Position numbers and translations under genes: made by a program
The notes under the pieces: generated by a model
Told to the model about the DNA's origin: nothing
The model's database searches: none
The model's input: only the letters and a program-made list of their open reading frames with translations
In this document: positions 46,622 through 56,045 of the stretch, one piece after another
Layout: every line of letters starts with the position of its first letter
Numbering within the stretch: position 1 is the stretch's first letter
NCBI RefSeq assembly: GCF_000832305.1
Contig: NZ_CP010536.1
Span: 1,054,001 to 1,118,000, forward strand
DNA: 64,000 bases
Source: Cupriavidus basilensis
GTDB lineage: Bacteria; Pseudomonadota; Gammaproteobacteria; Burkholderiales; Burkholderiaceae
Direction: 5' to 3'

Positions 46622-46787
46622 GTTTGGCGCGGGCCAGAGCTGGCACGCGTGTGGCACGGCTGGCTTTGCGCCGCCTCGGATTTGCCGTGGCTGCCGCCAT
46701 GCTCGCTACGAGCGATAGCATAGGGCAGCAGGGGAGGATATGGGTAGTGTGTGGCGTAAAAACCCACACATGGCGCACGCCGGCGCG

Positions 46788-47189
46788 TCAGGCCTGGCGG
46801 GACAGCTCGGCGATGCGCGCGGGGGCGTACCGGTGCTTCGCGTTCTCTTGCTCGGCGATCAATTGCAGCGTGGCCGCCTGCAGCAGCGAGCCGGCGGTCA
46901 GGTGCGAGGCCAGGGTGCGCAGTTCATCGAGCTTGCCGCTGGCCGCGGAGTTGGCATGAGTCATCTCAGTCAAGGTCTGGACAGGAACCCGGTCGATGGT
47001 AGCGGCAAGCCAGGGGTCGCTGCTTTGTCCCTGGTCATGCTCCGTGCGCGCGGCGTTGTCTTTTGTGTCCTGGCCAGCTCTGGCATCGGTGCGCGCCAGG
47101 CGATGCGCCGGGTCGGCGCGGCGGGCGGTGCAAAGGCGGGGGACGGAGCCCACGGTCCCGATGGCTAGCGCAAGGCGGGGGTGTGGCAT
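46788..47189 (-). CDS. Hypothetical secreted or soluble protein, 133 aa
   Basis: A 133-residue ORF (MPHPRLALAIGTVGSVPRL) fixed by AAGGAGAACCAG ahead of ATG 47189. The C-terminal half is helical and tidy (LRTLASHLTAGSLLQAATLQLIAEQENAKHRY in two pieces), while the N-terminal half is low complexity. No family recognised, no partner gene. Confidence 0.65.
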   Translation of the reverse strand: MPHPRLALAIGTVGSVPRLCTARRADPAHRLARTDARAGQDTKDNAARTEHDQGQSSDPWLAATIDRVPVQTLTEMTHANSAASGKLDELRTLASHLTAGSLLQAATLQLIAEQENAKHRYAPARIAELSRQA

Positions 47190-47361
47190 CTGGTTCTCCT
47201 TGGGCGCGGTCTGCCGGTTTCGGCAATGTTCGCAAGGATGCCGGGCCGGTCCGCCGCCGCCTAGCGCGCTGCGATGAACGGCACGATGCCAGGAGCGAAT
47301 GGTGGCGCGAGCTGACGGATTCGGCGCGCCATGCCCATCGCCAGCCATGCATCATCGGCCG

Positions 47362-48804
47362 CTACGGCTTGTCCGCCAGGCGCGCCACCACCGCGGCGAG
47401 CGTGCGCAACGCGCGCTCGATCTCCAGCGTGAACGGCGTGCCGCAATTGAGCCGCAGGAAATGGTCGAAGCGGTTGGAGTTGGAGAACATCACCCCGGGC
47501 ACGACCCGGATGCCGGCCGCCATGGCCTGGTCGAACACGGCCTCGGACGGGACCGAGCCCGGCAGCTCGACCCACAGGTGCAGGCCGCCGTTCGGGTTGG
47601 AGGCACGCGTGCCGGCGGGAAACTCGGCGGCAATCGCCTGGGCCACCTGCGCGCGCTGGCTGCGCAATTGCTCGCGCAGGCGCCGCAGGTGCCGCTCGAA
47701 CGCGCCGGAACCCATGAACTCGGCCGCCGCCATCTGCGCCAGCAACTCGTTGGGCCGCGACTGGCTGTACTTGAGCATTTCCACGCGCGCCTGCCACTTG
47801 CCCGCGGCGATCCATCCCAGCCGCATGCCGGGCGCCAGGATCTTGTGCAGTGAGGCGCAATGGATCACGCCGCCGCTGCGGTCCCAGGCCTTGAGGGCGG
47901 CCAGTGGCGCGTCCCCCTCCGCCAGGGCGGAGAAGCAGTCGTCCTCGATCAGCGCGATGGCGCGCGCATCGCACCAGGCCACCAGCTGCGCCTTGTTGGC
48001 GTCCGGCATGATGCTGCCCAGCGGATTCTGCAGGTTCGGCACCACCACCACGGCGCGGATATTGTCGTAGGTCTGCGCTGCCAGTTCCAGCGCTTCGAGC
48101 GAGATGCCGGTCTGCGGGCTGCTGGGAATCTCCAGCGCGCGCATGCCCAGGCTCTCCAGGATCTGCAGCAGGCCGTAGTAGGTGGGCGACTCCACGGCAA
48201 TCACGTCGCCGGGCTGTGCCACCGCGCGCAGGGCGAGGTTGAGCGCCTCGGTGCAGCCGTGGGTCACCAGGATATCTTCCGGCGCGACCGTGATGCGCGA
48301 GAGCAGCGCGTTGCGCGCCAGCACGGCGCGAAAGGCTGGATGGCCGCCGGAATCGGCCGCGCTGCCAAACAGCTGCGGGTGCAGGCGCAGCGCGCGCGCC
48401 GCCGCGTTGCGCAGGCCTTGCGCGGGGTACAGCGCGGGCGCGCCGCAGGCGCCGGCAAAGTTCACCGCGACCGGTTGCTGGTGCCCGCGCGCGGTGATGG
48501 CGGAGATGCGCTCATGGATGCCCACATATTGCGCGGGGTCCGGCAGCGTGGCGACTGGCTCTTCGATTGGCGCCAGCGGCTTGTGCCGGCGGTGCCGCAC
48601 GAAGTAGCCCGAGCGCGGCCTGGCTTCGAGCAGGCCATCGCTTTCCATCTGCCGGCAGGCCTGCAGCGCAGTCGACAGGCTCACGCCGTGCAGCTCCATC
48701 AGCGTGCGCACGGAGGGCACGCGGTCCCCCGGCTTCAAAACGCCCGTTTCAATGGCGTGCAGGTAGTGCTGGGCAAGCTGGCGGTAGAGGGGGGCGGATT
48801 CCAT
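47362..48804 (-). CDS. MocR/PdxR-type regulator (GntR DNA-binding domain fused to aminotransferase)
   Basis: A 480-residue regulator. The N-terminal GntR winged helix is at about 1-70 (PGDRVPSVRTLMELHGVSLSTALQA), then a PLP-dependent class I aminotransferase-like domain. The PLP Lys lies in ASLHKILAPGMRLGW, and ESPTYYG and NPLGS line the pocket. MocR proteins sense a PLP adduct or amino compound. ATG 48804 (MESAPLYRQL) is chosen on domain grounds. It is divergent from a DUF2917 gene across a region full of inverted repeats. Confidence 0.92.
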   Translation of the reverse strand: MESAPLYRQLAQHYLHAIETGVLKPGDRVPSVRTLMELHGVSLSTALQACRQMESDGLLEARPRSGYFVRHRRHKPLAPIEEPVATLPDPAQYVGIHERISAITARGHQQPVAVNFAGACGAPALYPAQGLRNAAARALRLHPQLFGSAADSGGHPAFRAVLARNALLSRITVAPEDILVTHGCTEALNLALRAVAQPGDVIAVESPTYYGLLQILESLGMRALEIPSSPQTGISLEALELAAQTYDNIRAVVVVPNLQNPLGSIMPDANKAQLVAWCDARAIALIEDDCFSALAEGDAPLAALKAWDRSGGVIHCASLHKILAPGMRLGWIAAGKWQARVEMLKYSQSRPNELLAQMAAAEFMGSGAFERHLRRLREQLRSQRAQVAQAIAAEFPAGTRASNPNGGLHLWVELPGSVPSEAVFDQAMAAGIRVVPGVMFSNSNRFDHFLRLNCGTPFTLEIERALRTLAAVVARLADKP

Positions 48805-48838
48805 GCGGCATGTTGGCGCGGCGGCGGCCGGCGCAACA

Positions 48839-48894
48839 GATACAGATCGGGGTCTTCTGTATCGTAACAGACGGTCTGCTACGCTTCTGTTACG
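48839..48894. promoter_or_regulatory. Inverted-repeat array, likely MocR-type operator
   Basis: GATACAGA (48839-48846) faces TCTGTATC (48856-48863); CGTAACAGA (48863-48871) faces TCTGTTACG (48886-48894). All four share the half-site CTGTWWC. The array fills the divergent promoter between the regulator and the DUF2917 gene. Confidence 0.65.
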
Positions 48895-48978
48895 GTGCAC
48901 AAGCCTTGCGCGTGTGCCTGTTCTGGTCCGGCCCGCGTCGGTAGTCTGGAGCCCTGTCAAAGCCAGGGAGCCGGCATC

Positions 48979-49344
48979 ATGCAAAGCTATCGTTCAGACC
49001 CGATCATCCCCACTGTGCAGCCCGTGCAGCCCACGCCCGCCATGCTGGCTGGCGCCGAGCCGCAAGCACAGGCAATCGACCTGGAAAGCAGCCGCGTGCT
49101 GCGCTTCCATGCCAAGGCCGGCACTACCCTGTGCGTGCTGGAGGGCGAAATCGAACTCACCGAGGCGCCGCGCTGGCTGGCCGGCACCGTGTGGCGGCAG
49201 CCGCGCCGCCTGCCCGCCGGCAGCGTGGTGGCGCTGTCGGCTGGCTGGGTGGAAGTGCTGGCCCGGCATGCGTCCACGCTGCGGCTGCAGGCACCCGCGG
49301 CCGGGCCGTGGTGGACCCGCTGGCTGCGGCCGGCGCAGGCCTGA
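48979..49344 (+). CDS. DUF2917-domain protein
   Basis: A 121-residue protein whose second half matches DUF2917, a small all-beta domain: TTLCVLEGEIELTEAPRWLAG, then LPAGSVVALSAGWVEVLARH. The first 45 residues are Pro/Gln-rich. AGGGAGCCGGCATC precedes the ATG. Function unknown. It is divergent from the MocR gene and the likely regulated neighbour. Confidence 0.83.
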   Translation: MQSYRSDPIIPTVQPVQPTPAMLAGAEPQAQAIDLESSRVLRFHAKAGTTLCVLEGEIELTEAPRWLAGTVWRQPRRLPAGSVVALSAGWVEVLARHASTLRLQAPAAGPWWTRWLRPAQA

Positions 49345-49375
49345 CGCGCAACTGGCCGCGGCTGCCCCGGGGCGG

Positions 49376-49681
49376 TCAGTCCTGCTGGCCGTGCGCGCTC
49401 AGCATGGCATGGGCCACCAGGTCCAGGGCGGGCCGCGTGTCGCCGTTCTTGTCGGTCCAGACCTTGGGCGTGAGGCTGCCTGACAGCGCGACCGATTCGC
49501 CGTCCTCCAGCGCCAGCAGCCCTGCGCGCACCTTGTCGGCAAACGCGATCACATTGACGATGACGGTGTCGCCATCGTTGACGGCAGCCTTGAGCTTGGC
49601 GGTCACGTACTGGCTGCCGCCCTGGCCGGAACGTTCGCTGGCGTGGCCGTGGAGCCGGCCGCTGACTAGTGCGTCGATCAT
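49376..49681 (-). CDS. OB-fold single-stranded-DNA-binding-like protein
   Basis: A 101-residue protein with SSB-like strands: MIDALVSGRLHGHASER, QYVTAKLKAAVNDGDTVIVNVIAFAD and VALSGSLTPKVWTDKNGD. It lacks the acidic C-terminal tip of housekeeping SSB. It may bind ssDNA as a minor paralogue. GGAAGAAAG ahead of ATG 49681 sets the start. Confidence 0.75.
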   Translation of the reverse strand: MIDALVSGRLHGHASERSGQGGSQYVTAKLKAAVNDGDTVIVNVIAFADKVRAGLLALEDGESVALSGSLTPKVWTDKNGDTRPALDLVAHAMLSAHGQQD

Positions 49682-49868
49682 CTTTCTTCCTTGCTGGTTA
49701 TCTTGCCGGGGTGCGGAAGATCTCACAATTTCGCACGCTCGTGGCAGAGAATGCGGACCCTGGCCCTAAAAACGATAAAATTGCGGTCCGGCCAGCCCGA
49801 CGCTCAACCAGAGTGCAGTCAGCGCCCCTTCCAGGGCCGACCCACCGGCCGCAGAATTCCAGGTTCCC

Positions 49869-51491
49869 ATGCTACGTCTAAGTGAAGTCAAACTCCCGCT
49901 CGACCACGCCGAGAGCGATCTCAAGGCCGTGGTCCTCGCCCGCCTCGCCGAGCTCGGCGTCAAGGCCGATGGCCTGGCCGGGTTCACCGTGTACCGCCGC
50001 GCGCACGATGCCCGCAAGCGCTCCGATATCAAGCTCACCTACATCCTCGATATCGCGGTGAAGGACGAAGCCGCGGCGATCCAGCGCATGGCCGGCAAGC
50101 CGAACTGGAGCGTGACGCCGGACATGGCCTACCGTTTCGTCGCCCAGGCCCCCGCAGCGGGCACCACGCTGCGCCCGGTGGTGATCGGCATGGGCCCGTG
50201 CGGTTTGCTCGCCGGCCTGATCCTGGCGCAGATGGGCTTCAAGCCCATCATCCTGGAGCGCGGCAAGGAAGTGCGCGAGCGCACCAAGGACACCTTCGGC
50301 CTGTGGCGCAAGAGCGTGCTGAACCCCGAGTCGAACGTGCAGTTCGGCGAGGGCGGGGCGGGCACGTTCTCCGACGGCAAGCTCTACAGCCAGATCAAGG
50401 ACCCGAAGCACTACGGCCGCAAGGTGCTCGACGAGTTCGTCAAGGCCGGGGCGCCGGAGGACATCCTCTACCTCGCGCGCCCGCACATCGGCACCTTCCG
50501 CCTGGTCAGCATGGTGGAGAAGATGCGCGCCGAGATTTTCGCGCTGGGCGGCGAGGTCCGCTTCGAGACCCGCGTCGAGGACTTGGACATCGAGGGCGGC
50601 AAGATGCGCGGCCTCAAGCTGTCCAACGGCGAGTACCTGCAGGCCGACCACGTTGTGCTGGCGGTGGGCCACAGCGCGCGCGATACCTTCGAGATGCTGC
50701 ATGAGCGCGGCGTGTTCATGGAGGCCAAGCCGTTCTCGCTGGGTTTTCGCATCGAGCATCCGCAGGGCATGATCAACAGCAGCCGCTTTGGCAAGTTCGC
50801 CGGCAACAAGCTGCTGGGCGCCGCGGACTACAAGGTGGTGCACCACGCCAGCAACGGCCGCGCGGTCTACAGTTTCTGCATGTGCCCGGGCGGCACGGTG
50901 GTGGCCGCGGCCTCGGAGCCGGGCCGCGTGGTGACCAACGGCATGAGCCAGTACGTCCGCGCCGAGCGCAATGCCAATGCCGGCATCGTGGTGGGCATCA
51001 CGCCGGAGGATTTCCCCGGCGGCCCGCTGGCCGGCATTGCCTTCCAGCGCCACTGGGAAGAGCGCGCGTTCGAACTTGGCGGGCGCAACTACAATGCGCC
51101 GGCGCAGTTGGTGGGCGACTTCATCGCGCGCCGGCCGTCCACGGCGATGGGCGCGGTCGAGCCCTCCTACAAGCCAGGTGTCACGCCGACGGACCTGTCC
51201 ACCGCGCTGCCCGACTACATCATCGAAGCCATCCGCGAAGCGCTGCCGGAACTGGACAAGAAGATCGCCGGCTTTGCCATGCATGACGCGGTGCTGACCG
51301 GCGTGGAAACGCGCACGTCGTCGCCGCTGCGCATCCGCCGCAAGGACAACTACCAGAGCATGAACGTGGAAGGGCTGTACCCGGCTGGCGAAGGCGCCGG
51401 CTATGCGGGCGGCATTTACTCCGCGGCCATCGATGGCATCGAAGTGGCCGAGGCCGTGGCCTTGAGCATCGTCAACGGCAAGGCGGCCTGA
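49869..51491 (+). CDS. FAD-dependent dehydrogenase of the COG2509 type
   Basis: A 540-residue flavoprotein. The first about 95 residues form a helical cap domain (DIKLTYILDIAVKD), and the FAD loop VIGMGPCGLLAG lies near 106. Later landmarks are FGEGGAGTFSDGKLYSQIKD and a C-terminal GLYPAGEGAGYAGGI that closes the FAD site. The family is widespread but uncharacterised. ATG 49869 is clear. It is convergent with the next flavoprotein gene, 21 bases away. Confidence 0.9.
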   Translation: MLRLSEVKLPLDHAESDLKAVVLARLAELGVKADGLAGFTVYRRAHDARKRSDIKLTYILDIAVKDEAAAIQRMAGKPNWSVTPDMAYRFVAQAPAAGTTLRPVVIGMGPCGLLAGLILAQMGFKPIILERGKEVRERTKDTFGLWRKSVLNPESNVQFGEGGAGTFSDGKLYSQIKDPKHYGRKVLDEFVKAGAPEDILYLARPHIGTFRLVSMVEKMRAEIFALGGEVRFETRVEDLDIEGGKMRGLKLSNGEYLQADHVVLAVGHSARDTFEMLHERGVFMEAKPFSLGFRIEHPQGMINSSRFGKFAGNKLLGAADYKVVHHASNGRAVYSFCMCPGGTVVAAASEPGRVVTNGMSQYVRAERNANAGIVVGITPEDFPGGPLAGIAFQRHWEERAFELGGRNYNAPAQLVGDFIARRPSTAMGAVEPSYKPGVTPTDLSTALPDYIIEAIREALPELDKKIAGFAMHDAVLTGVETRTSSPLRIRRKDNYQSMNVEGLYPAGEGAGYAGGIYSAAIDGIEVAEAVALSIVNGKAA

Positions 51492-51512
51492 GCGAGCCCC
51501 AGGCTGGCTTAG

Positions 51513-52781
51513 CTAGCGCCCGGCAGCCCCGCGCGCTTTCAGCCAGGCCGAGGCGCCCAGCCCGGCCGCGCGCCCGCTGGCAAAGCAGGCGGTCAGCAGG
51601 TAGCCGCCGGTGGGCGCTTCCCAGTCCAGCATCTCGCCGGCGCAGAACACGCCCGGCACGGCGCGCAGCATCAATTGCGCGTCCATCGCCTCGAACGCGA
51701 CGCCGCCCGCGCTGCTGATCACTTCATCGATCGGGCGCGCGCGCAGCAGGCGCACGGGCAGCGCCTTGAGCGCCGCCGCCAGCCGCGCGGGGTCGGCAAA
51801 TTCTTCCTTCGACAAGCATTCGCGCAGCAAGCCGGCCTTGACGCCGGTGATGCCCAGCTTGCTCTGCAGGTGGCTCGATAGCGAGCGCGCGCCGCGCGGG
51901 CGCTGCACCGCTTCGGCCACGCGTTCGGCCGGCAGGCCCGGCGCAAGGTCGAGATGGATCGTGGCCTCGCCCGTGGCCTCGAGCAGGTCGCGCATTGGCG
52001 CGCTCAGCGCATAGACCAGGCTCCCCTCGATGCCGCCGGCCGTGATGACGAACTCGCCCTGGCGATAATGCTCCACGCCATCGCGGTCGCGCAGCCCGAT
52101 GGCCACGGCCTTCAGCGGGTGGCCGGCAAAACGCGTGCGGAAGTGTTCGCTCCAGGCTACGTCGAAGCCGCAGTTGGCGGGGCGCAAAGGGGCGATGTCC
52201 ACGCCACGCGCGGCCAGCAGCGGTACCCATGCGCCGTCGGAACCCAGGCGTGCCCAGCTGCCGCCGCCAAGCGCCAGCACCGTGGCATCGGGCCGGACCA
52301 GCCGCTCGCCATCCGGCGTGGCAAAGCGCAGCTGGCCCGATGCATCGTCCCAGCCCAGCCAGCGATGGCGCATATGGAACTGCACGCCGGCCTCGCGCAG
52401 GCGGTGCAGCCACGCGCGCAGCATCGGCGCGGCTTTCATGTCGGTGGGGAAGACGCGGCCCGAGCTGCCGACGAAGGTCTCGATGCCGAGGCTGTGCACC
52501 CAGCCGCGCAGCGCTTGCGGATCGAAGCCGGCCAGCAGCGGCGCGATTTGCGCGCTGCGCTTGCCATAGCGCCCGAGGAAGGGCTGCGCCGCTTCGGAAT
52601 GCGTGAGGTTCATGCCGCCGCGCCCGGCCATCAGGAACTTCCGGCCGACCGAGGGCATGGCGTCATACACCTCCACGCGAAGTCCGCGCGCGGCCAGCAC
52701 CTGCGCCGCCATCAGGCCTGCGGGGCCGCCGCCGATCACGGCGACGCTGGCAGCGGGGAGGGAGGCGGTGGGTGCAGACAT
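51513..52781 (-). CDS. NAD(P)/FAD-dependent oxidoreductase (HI0933/BaiN-like)
   Basis: A 422-residue flavoprotein of the HI0933/BaiN fold. The FAD loop VAVIGGGPAGLMAAQ is near residue 15, then MAGRGGMNLTHSEA and a closing VFCAGEMLDWEAPTGGYLL. The family has few characterised members; some reduce C=C bonds in bile acids, so the substrate here stays open. Start MSAPTASLPA at 52781. Confidence 0.9.
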   Translation of the reverse strand: MSAPTASLPAASVAVIGGGPAGLMAAQVLAARGLRVEVYDAMPSVGRKFLMAGRGGMNLTHSEAAQPFLGRYGKRSAQIAPLLAGFDPQALRGWVHSLGIETFVGSSGRVFPTDMKAAPMLRAWLHRLREAGVQFHMRHRWLGWDDASGQLRFATPDGERLVRPDATVLALGGGSWARLGSDGAWVPLLAARGVDIAPLRPANCGFDVAWSEHFRTRFAGHPLKAVAIGLRDRDGVEHYRQGEFVITAGGIEGSLVYALSAPMRDLLEATGEATIHLDLAPGLPAERVAEAVQRPRGARSLSSHLQSKLGITGVKAGLLRECLSKEEFADPARLAAALKALPVRLLRARPIDEVISSAGGVAFEAMDAQLMLRAVPGVFCAGEMLDWEAPTGGYLLTACFASGRAAGLGASAWLKARGAAGR

Positions 52782-52914
52782 GGGTTGGATCCGGGGCAAG
52801 GCGGTCGATCGCGCAATGGGGCGCAAGGCAGGGTGCGGCGGATCGGATTATATAGGCCAGGGGCAACTGCTAATATCGCCCCTTCCCTTGTGCCACGGGT
52901 CTCCCGCGCCTCCC

Positions 52915-53319
52915 ATGTCCATGACCATGCCCATGCGGTCCCGCTTGTCGTTGCCTCTTCCCGCCGCGCGGGCCTTCGTGCTGGTCTTGCTGGGCTTGCT
53001 AGGTCTTGTCGCCGGCGTGCACCCGGCGCTCGCGCAGGAAACCGCGCAGGGATTGCAGGAAAAGGCAATGAAAGGCGATTTCCTGTCCCAGCGCAACCTC
53101 TCGTATTGCCTGCAGTCCGGGTGCCTCGGGCTGGAGCGTGACCGCGTCAAGGCCTGCATGTGGCGCAAGGTGATCGTGCTGTCCGGCGAGCGCCATGTCA
53201 CTGACCTGGACACCGCCAACCTGGAGTACGTCTGCGCAAAGCTGAGCACGACCGAGCGCGATGCGGCCATGCGCCAGGCGGACGCGCTGGCCAGGCAGAT
53301 CTACGGGCCGCGGCGCTGA
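52915..53319 (+). CDS. Hypothetical secreted protein with a Sel1-like core
   Basis: A 134-residue protein. A signal peptide (FVLVLLGLLGLVAGVHPALAQ) is cleaved near residue 41. The mature part resembles one or two Sel1/TPR units: QEKAMKGDFLSQRNLSYCLQSG, then RVKACMWRKVIVLSG with a Cys pair. Several in-frame ATGs (52915, 52921, 52927) make the exact start uncertain. Periplasmic, function unknown. Confidence 0.75.
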   Translation: MSMTMPMRSRLSLPLPAARAFVLVLLGLLGLVAGVHPALAQETAQGLQEKAMKGDFLSQRNLSYCLQSGCLGLERDRVKACMWRKVIVLSGERHVTDLDTANLEYVCAKLSTTERDAAMRQADALARQIYGPRR

Positions 53320-53389
53320 GCGCCTTTGGCCTGCCTGGGCGGGAGGCTAAAATAGCGGTTTAGCGCCGTTCCCTGCGTCACTCATTGCC

Positions 53390-53956
53390 ATGCCCATCGC
53401 TTCGCCATCCAGCCAATTCATCGTAGACGCCACCCAGCAATGGCTGGAACGCGCGGTGATCGGCCTTAACCTGTGCCCCTTCGCCAAGGCCGTGCACGTG
53501 AAGCGGCAGATCCGCTACACGGTGAGCGATGCCACCGATACCGAGGGCGTGCTCGCCGATCTCGAAACCGAGTTGCGCACGCTCGCCGATGCCGACCCTG
53601 CCGAGATCGACACGACCCTGCTGATCGTGCCACAGTCGCTGGCCGAGTTTCTCGACTACAACGATTTCCTCTATTTCGCCGAGCGCTTGCTCAAGAGCCT
53701 GCGCCTGGCGGGCATCCTGCAGATCGCCAGCTTCCATCCGCACTACGCGTTCGGCGGCAGCGAGCCGGACGACATCGAGAATTACACCAACCGCGCGCCT
53801 TACCCCATCCTGCACCTGCTGCGCGAGGACAGCATCGCGCGAGCCGTGGCGGCGTTTCCCGATGCGTCGGATATCTACGAGCGCAACCAGGAAACCATGC
53901 GCCGGCTCGGCCACGACGGCTGGCGCAAGCTGATGACCGAGGGCAGCGGAACATAA
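53390..53956 (+). CDS. DUF1415-family protein
   Basis: A 188-residue cytosolic protein with the DUF1415 signature: WLERAVIGLNLCPFAKAV near the start, then IASFHPHYAFGG and NYTNRAPYPILHLLRED. The conserved Cys and His suggest a metal or redox site, but no function is established. It is common in beta- and gammaproteobacteria. A terminator follows directly. Confidence 0.9.
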   Translation: MPIASPSSQFIVDATQQWLERAVIGLNLCPFAKAVHVKRQIRYTVSDATDTEGVLADLETELRTLADADPAEIDTTLLIVPQSLAEFLDYNDFLYFAERLLKSLRLAGILQIASFHPHYAFGGSEPDDIENYTNRAPYPILHLLREDSIARAVAAFPDASDIYERNQETMRRLGHDGWRKLMTEGSGT

Positions 53957-53984
53957 AAAAACGCGCCGTCAAAGCGGCGCGTTT
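53957..53984. terminator. Bidirectional terminator after DUF1415 gene
   Basis: AAACGCGCCG (53959-53968) pairs with CGGCGCGTTT (53975-53984) around TCAAAG, flanked on the left by a run of A. On the minus strand this gives a T tract ending the methyltransferase transcript. Confidence 0.85.
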
Positions 53985-54029
53985 CAGCTTGCGGACAGCA
54001 GCGCGCCATTGGCCTGGCGCGAGTCAGCC

Positions 54030-54917
54030 TCAGCCGGCAGCTGCCGGCTCCTGCGTATAGAAGCGCGCTTCCATCTCTTCCAGTCCCAGCGTGCGCAGCA
54101 CTTCGTTCAGCCGCTCGGCCGGGCGGCGGCGCGGCAGGTCCTTGTACTGCGCGATGATGAGCTCGTTCTTCATCGAGTGCTCCCAGCCCACCAGCTCGGT
54201 CACGCTCACCTGGTAGCCATGCGCCTCGAGCTGCAGGCAACGCAGTACGTTGGTCACCTGGCTGCCGAACTCGCGCGTATGCAGCGGGTGGCGCCAGATT
54301 TCGGTCAGCGGATTGCCGGCCAGCAGCTTGCCCTTGTTCTTGCGCAGCACGCCGGCCACCTCGGCCTGGCAGCACGGCACCACCACGATGTATTTGGCGT
54401 GCTTTTCCAGCGCGAAACGGATCGCATCGTCCGTGGCTGTGTTGCAGGCGTGCAGCGCGGTGACGATGTCGATGGTGGGCGGAAGCTGGTCGGACGTGAT
54501 CGAATCGGCTACCGACAGGTTCAGGAACGACATGCCCTTGAAGCCCAGCCGGCTGGCGAGTTCCTGCGAGCTGCGCACCAGCTCTTCGCGCGTCTCGATG
54601 CCGTAGATGTGCGACTGGTCAAGCTGCGCCTTGAAGAACAGGTCATACAGGATGAAGCCGAGGTAGGACTTGCCGGCGCCGTGGTCGACCAGCGTCACGT
54701 CCGGGTGATCCTGCTTGAGGTCCTGCAGCAGCGGCTCGATGAACTGGAACAGGTGGTAGACCTGCTTGAGCTTGCGGCGGCTGTCCTGGTTCATCTTGCC
54801 GTCGCGCGTGAGGATATGCAGCGCCTTGAGCAGCTCGATGGACTGGCCGGGACGGATTTCGTGGGGGCTGGGCGCCGGTGCGGCGGGCGTCTTGGACGCC
54901 GGGGACTTCTGGGCCAT
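54030..54917 (-). CDS. SAM-dependent methyltransferase
   Basis: A 295-residue class I methyltransferase-like protein. The SAM motif LVDHGAGKSYLGFILYDL is near residue 77, ALHACNTATDDAIRFAL acts as motif IV, and VVPCCQAEV follows, a combination seen in the Methyltransf_32 group. The substrate (RNA, protein or small molecule) is not evident. ATG 54917 (MAQKSPASKT) removes a 15-residue stretch of no conservation; a start at 54962 is possible. The first 30 residues are Ala/Pro-rich. Confidence 0.85.
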   Translation of the reverse strand: MAQKSPASKTPAAPAPSPHEIRPGQSIELLKALHILTRDGKMNQDSRRKLKQVYHLFQFIEPLLQDLKQDHPDVTLVDHGAGKSYLGFILYDLFFKAQLDQSHIYGIETREELVRSSQELASRLGFKGMSFLNLSVADSITSDQLPPTIDIVTALHACNTATDDAIRFALEKHAKYIVVVPCCQAEVAGVLRKNKGKLLAGNPLTEIWRHPLHTREFGSQVTNVLRCLQLEAHGYQVSVTELVGWEHSMKNELIIAQYKDLPRRRPAERLNEVLRTLGLEEMEARFYTQEPAAAG

Positions 54918-55091
54918 CTGGGATGTCTGGAACCTGGGGAAAAGCGGTGAGGCGTGCGCCAAAGCCGGACGACGCTGCGCCGGTACAGCGGCAGTTTACC
55001 GAAAGTCGCGCTTGCCCGGGGCGAGTGGCGCAACCGGCGCATGCCGGCGCCGCCTTGCCGGGCCCCCTGAACAGGCCCCCTGAACAGGTCT

Positions 55092-56045
55092 CTACAGCAG
55101 GCAGTAATCCACGGGTACGAGCGGCGGCGGCAGTGCGGTCTCGCCTAGCGCTTCCTTCATGCCGATCTCGATGGTGCGGCAGAGCGCATCGAGCGGCAGG
55201 TCGTTGGCGCTGGTGCCGAACGGTTCTTCCAGCTCATCGCCCAGCGCATCCAGGCCGAAGAAGGTGTAGGCCACGATGGCCACCACCACGGGCGTGACGA
55301 AGCCGATGGTATCCACCAGCCCGAACGGCAGCAGGAAACAGTACAGGTAGGCGGTACGGTGCAGCAGCAGCGTGTACGAGAACGGGATGGGCGTGTTGTG
55401 GATGCGGTCGCACGCCACCGCCGTGGCCATCATGGCCGACAAGGTGTCGTCGATGCCGGCGGCGAGGCAGGGCTCGACGCGGTGCTGCCGCACGCACTGG
55501 CCCAGGTCTTGGCCCATGCGCATCATCAGCAAGGCGGGCGCATTGGTGCAGCGCTGCAGGTCGGCTAGCTCCGCCGGGCGCAGCCAGCCCGGGTCCACGT
55601 CGGTGGCGGCACTGGCGCCGCGCAAACGGTTGCGCAGCGCATAAGCGTAGGCAATGGTGCGGGAGATCATGCGCACGCGCGCGTCGCTCAGGCCCGCTGG
55701 CTTATGGCCGGCGCTGTCCGGCACGTTGTCCGCGATCAGGCTGAGGCATTGCCGTGCCAGGTTCTGGCTGCGCACCACCAGCTCTCCCCACAGCTTGCGC
55801 CCTTCCCAGAAGCGATCGTAGGCGGCGGTATTGCGAAAGCCCAGGAAGATGGCCAGCGGCAGGCCGATCAGCGTGAAGGGGATGGCCGTGAGCGTGACCT
55901 TGTGCTGGAAGAACGCGCCGTGGCTGATCGTGACGGCAACCGCTACCAGCAAGTTCACCAGCAGCACGCGCCAGATGCGCGACAGGATCGAGCCTCGCAG
56001 GACCAGGAACAACCTCAGTCCCGATGGGCGGTCTCGCACAATCAT
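55092..56045 (-). CDS. Bestrophin-like (UPF0187) membrane channel
   Basis: A 317-residue protein of the bestrophin/RFP-TM family. Landmarks are the first helix (IWRVLLVNLLVAVAVTI), then GLPLAIFLGFRNTAAYDRFWEGRKLWGELV, the family core, and IPFSYTLLLHRTAYLYCFLLPFGL. Bacterial members form pentameric cation or anion channels in the inner membrane. AGGGGATCACAG fixes ATG 56045; the open frame upstream is not conserved. Confidence 0.92.
   Translation of the reverse strand: MIVRDRPSGLRLFLVLRGSILSRIWRVLLVNLLVAVAVTISHGAFFQHKVTLTAIPFTLIGLPLAIFLGFRNTAAYDRFWEGRKLWGELVVRSQNLARQCLSLIADNVPDSAGHKPAGLSDARVRMISRTIAYAYALRNRLRGASAATDVDPGWLRPAELADLQRCTNAPALLMMRMGQDLGQCVRQHRVEPCLAAGIDDTLSAMMATAVACDRIHNTPIPFSYTLLLHRTAYLYCFLLPFGLVDTIGFVTPVVVAIVAYTFFGLDALGDELEEPFGTSANDLPLDALCRTIEIGMKEALGETALPPPLVPVDYCLL

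Noticed and set aside
51954..53141. Plus-strand frame opposite the BaiN-like gene running into the Sel1-like gene
   Set aside because: Antisense shadow; the flavoprotein motifs and the signal peptide of the next gene fix the real frames.
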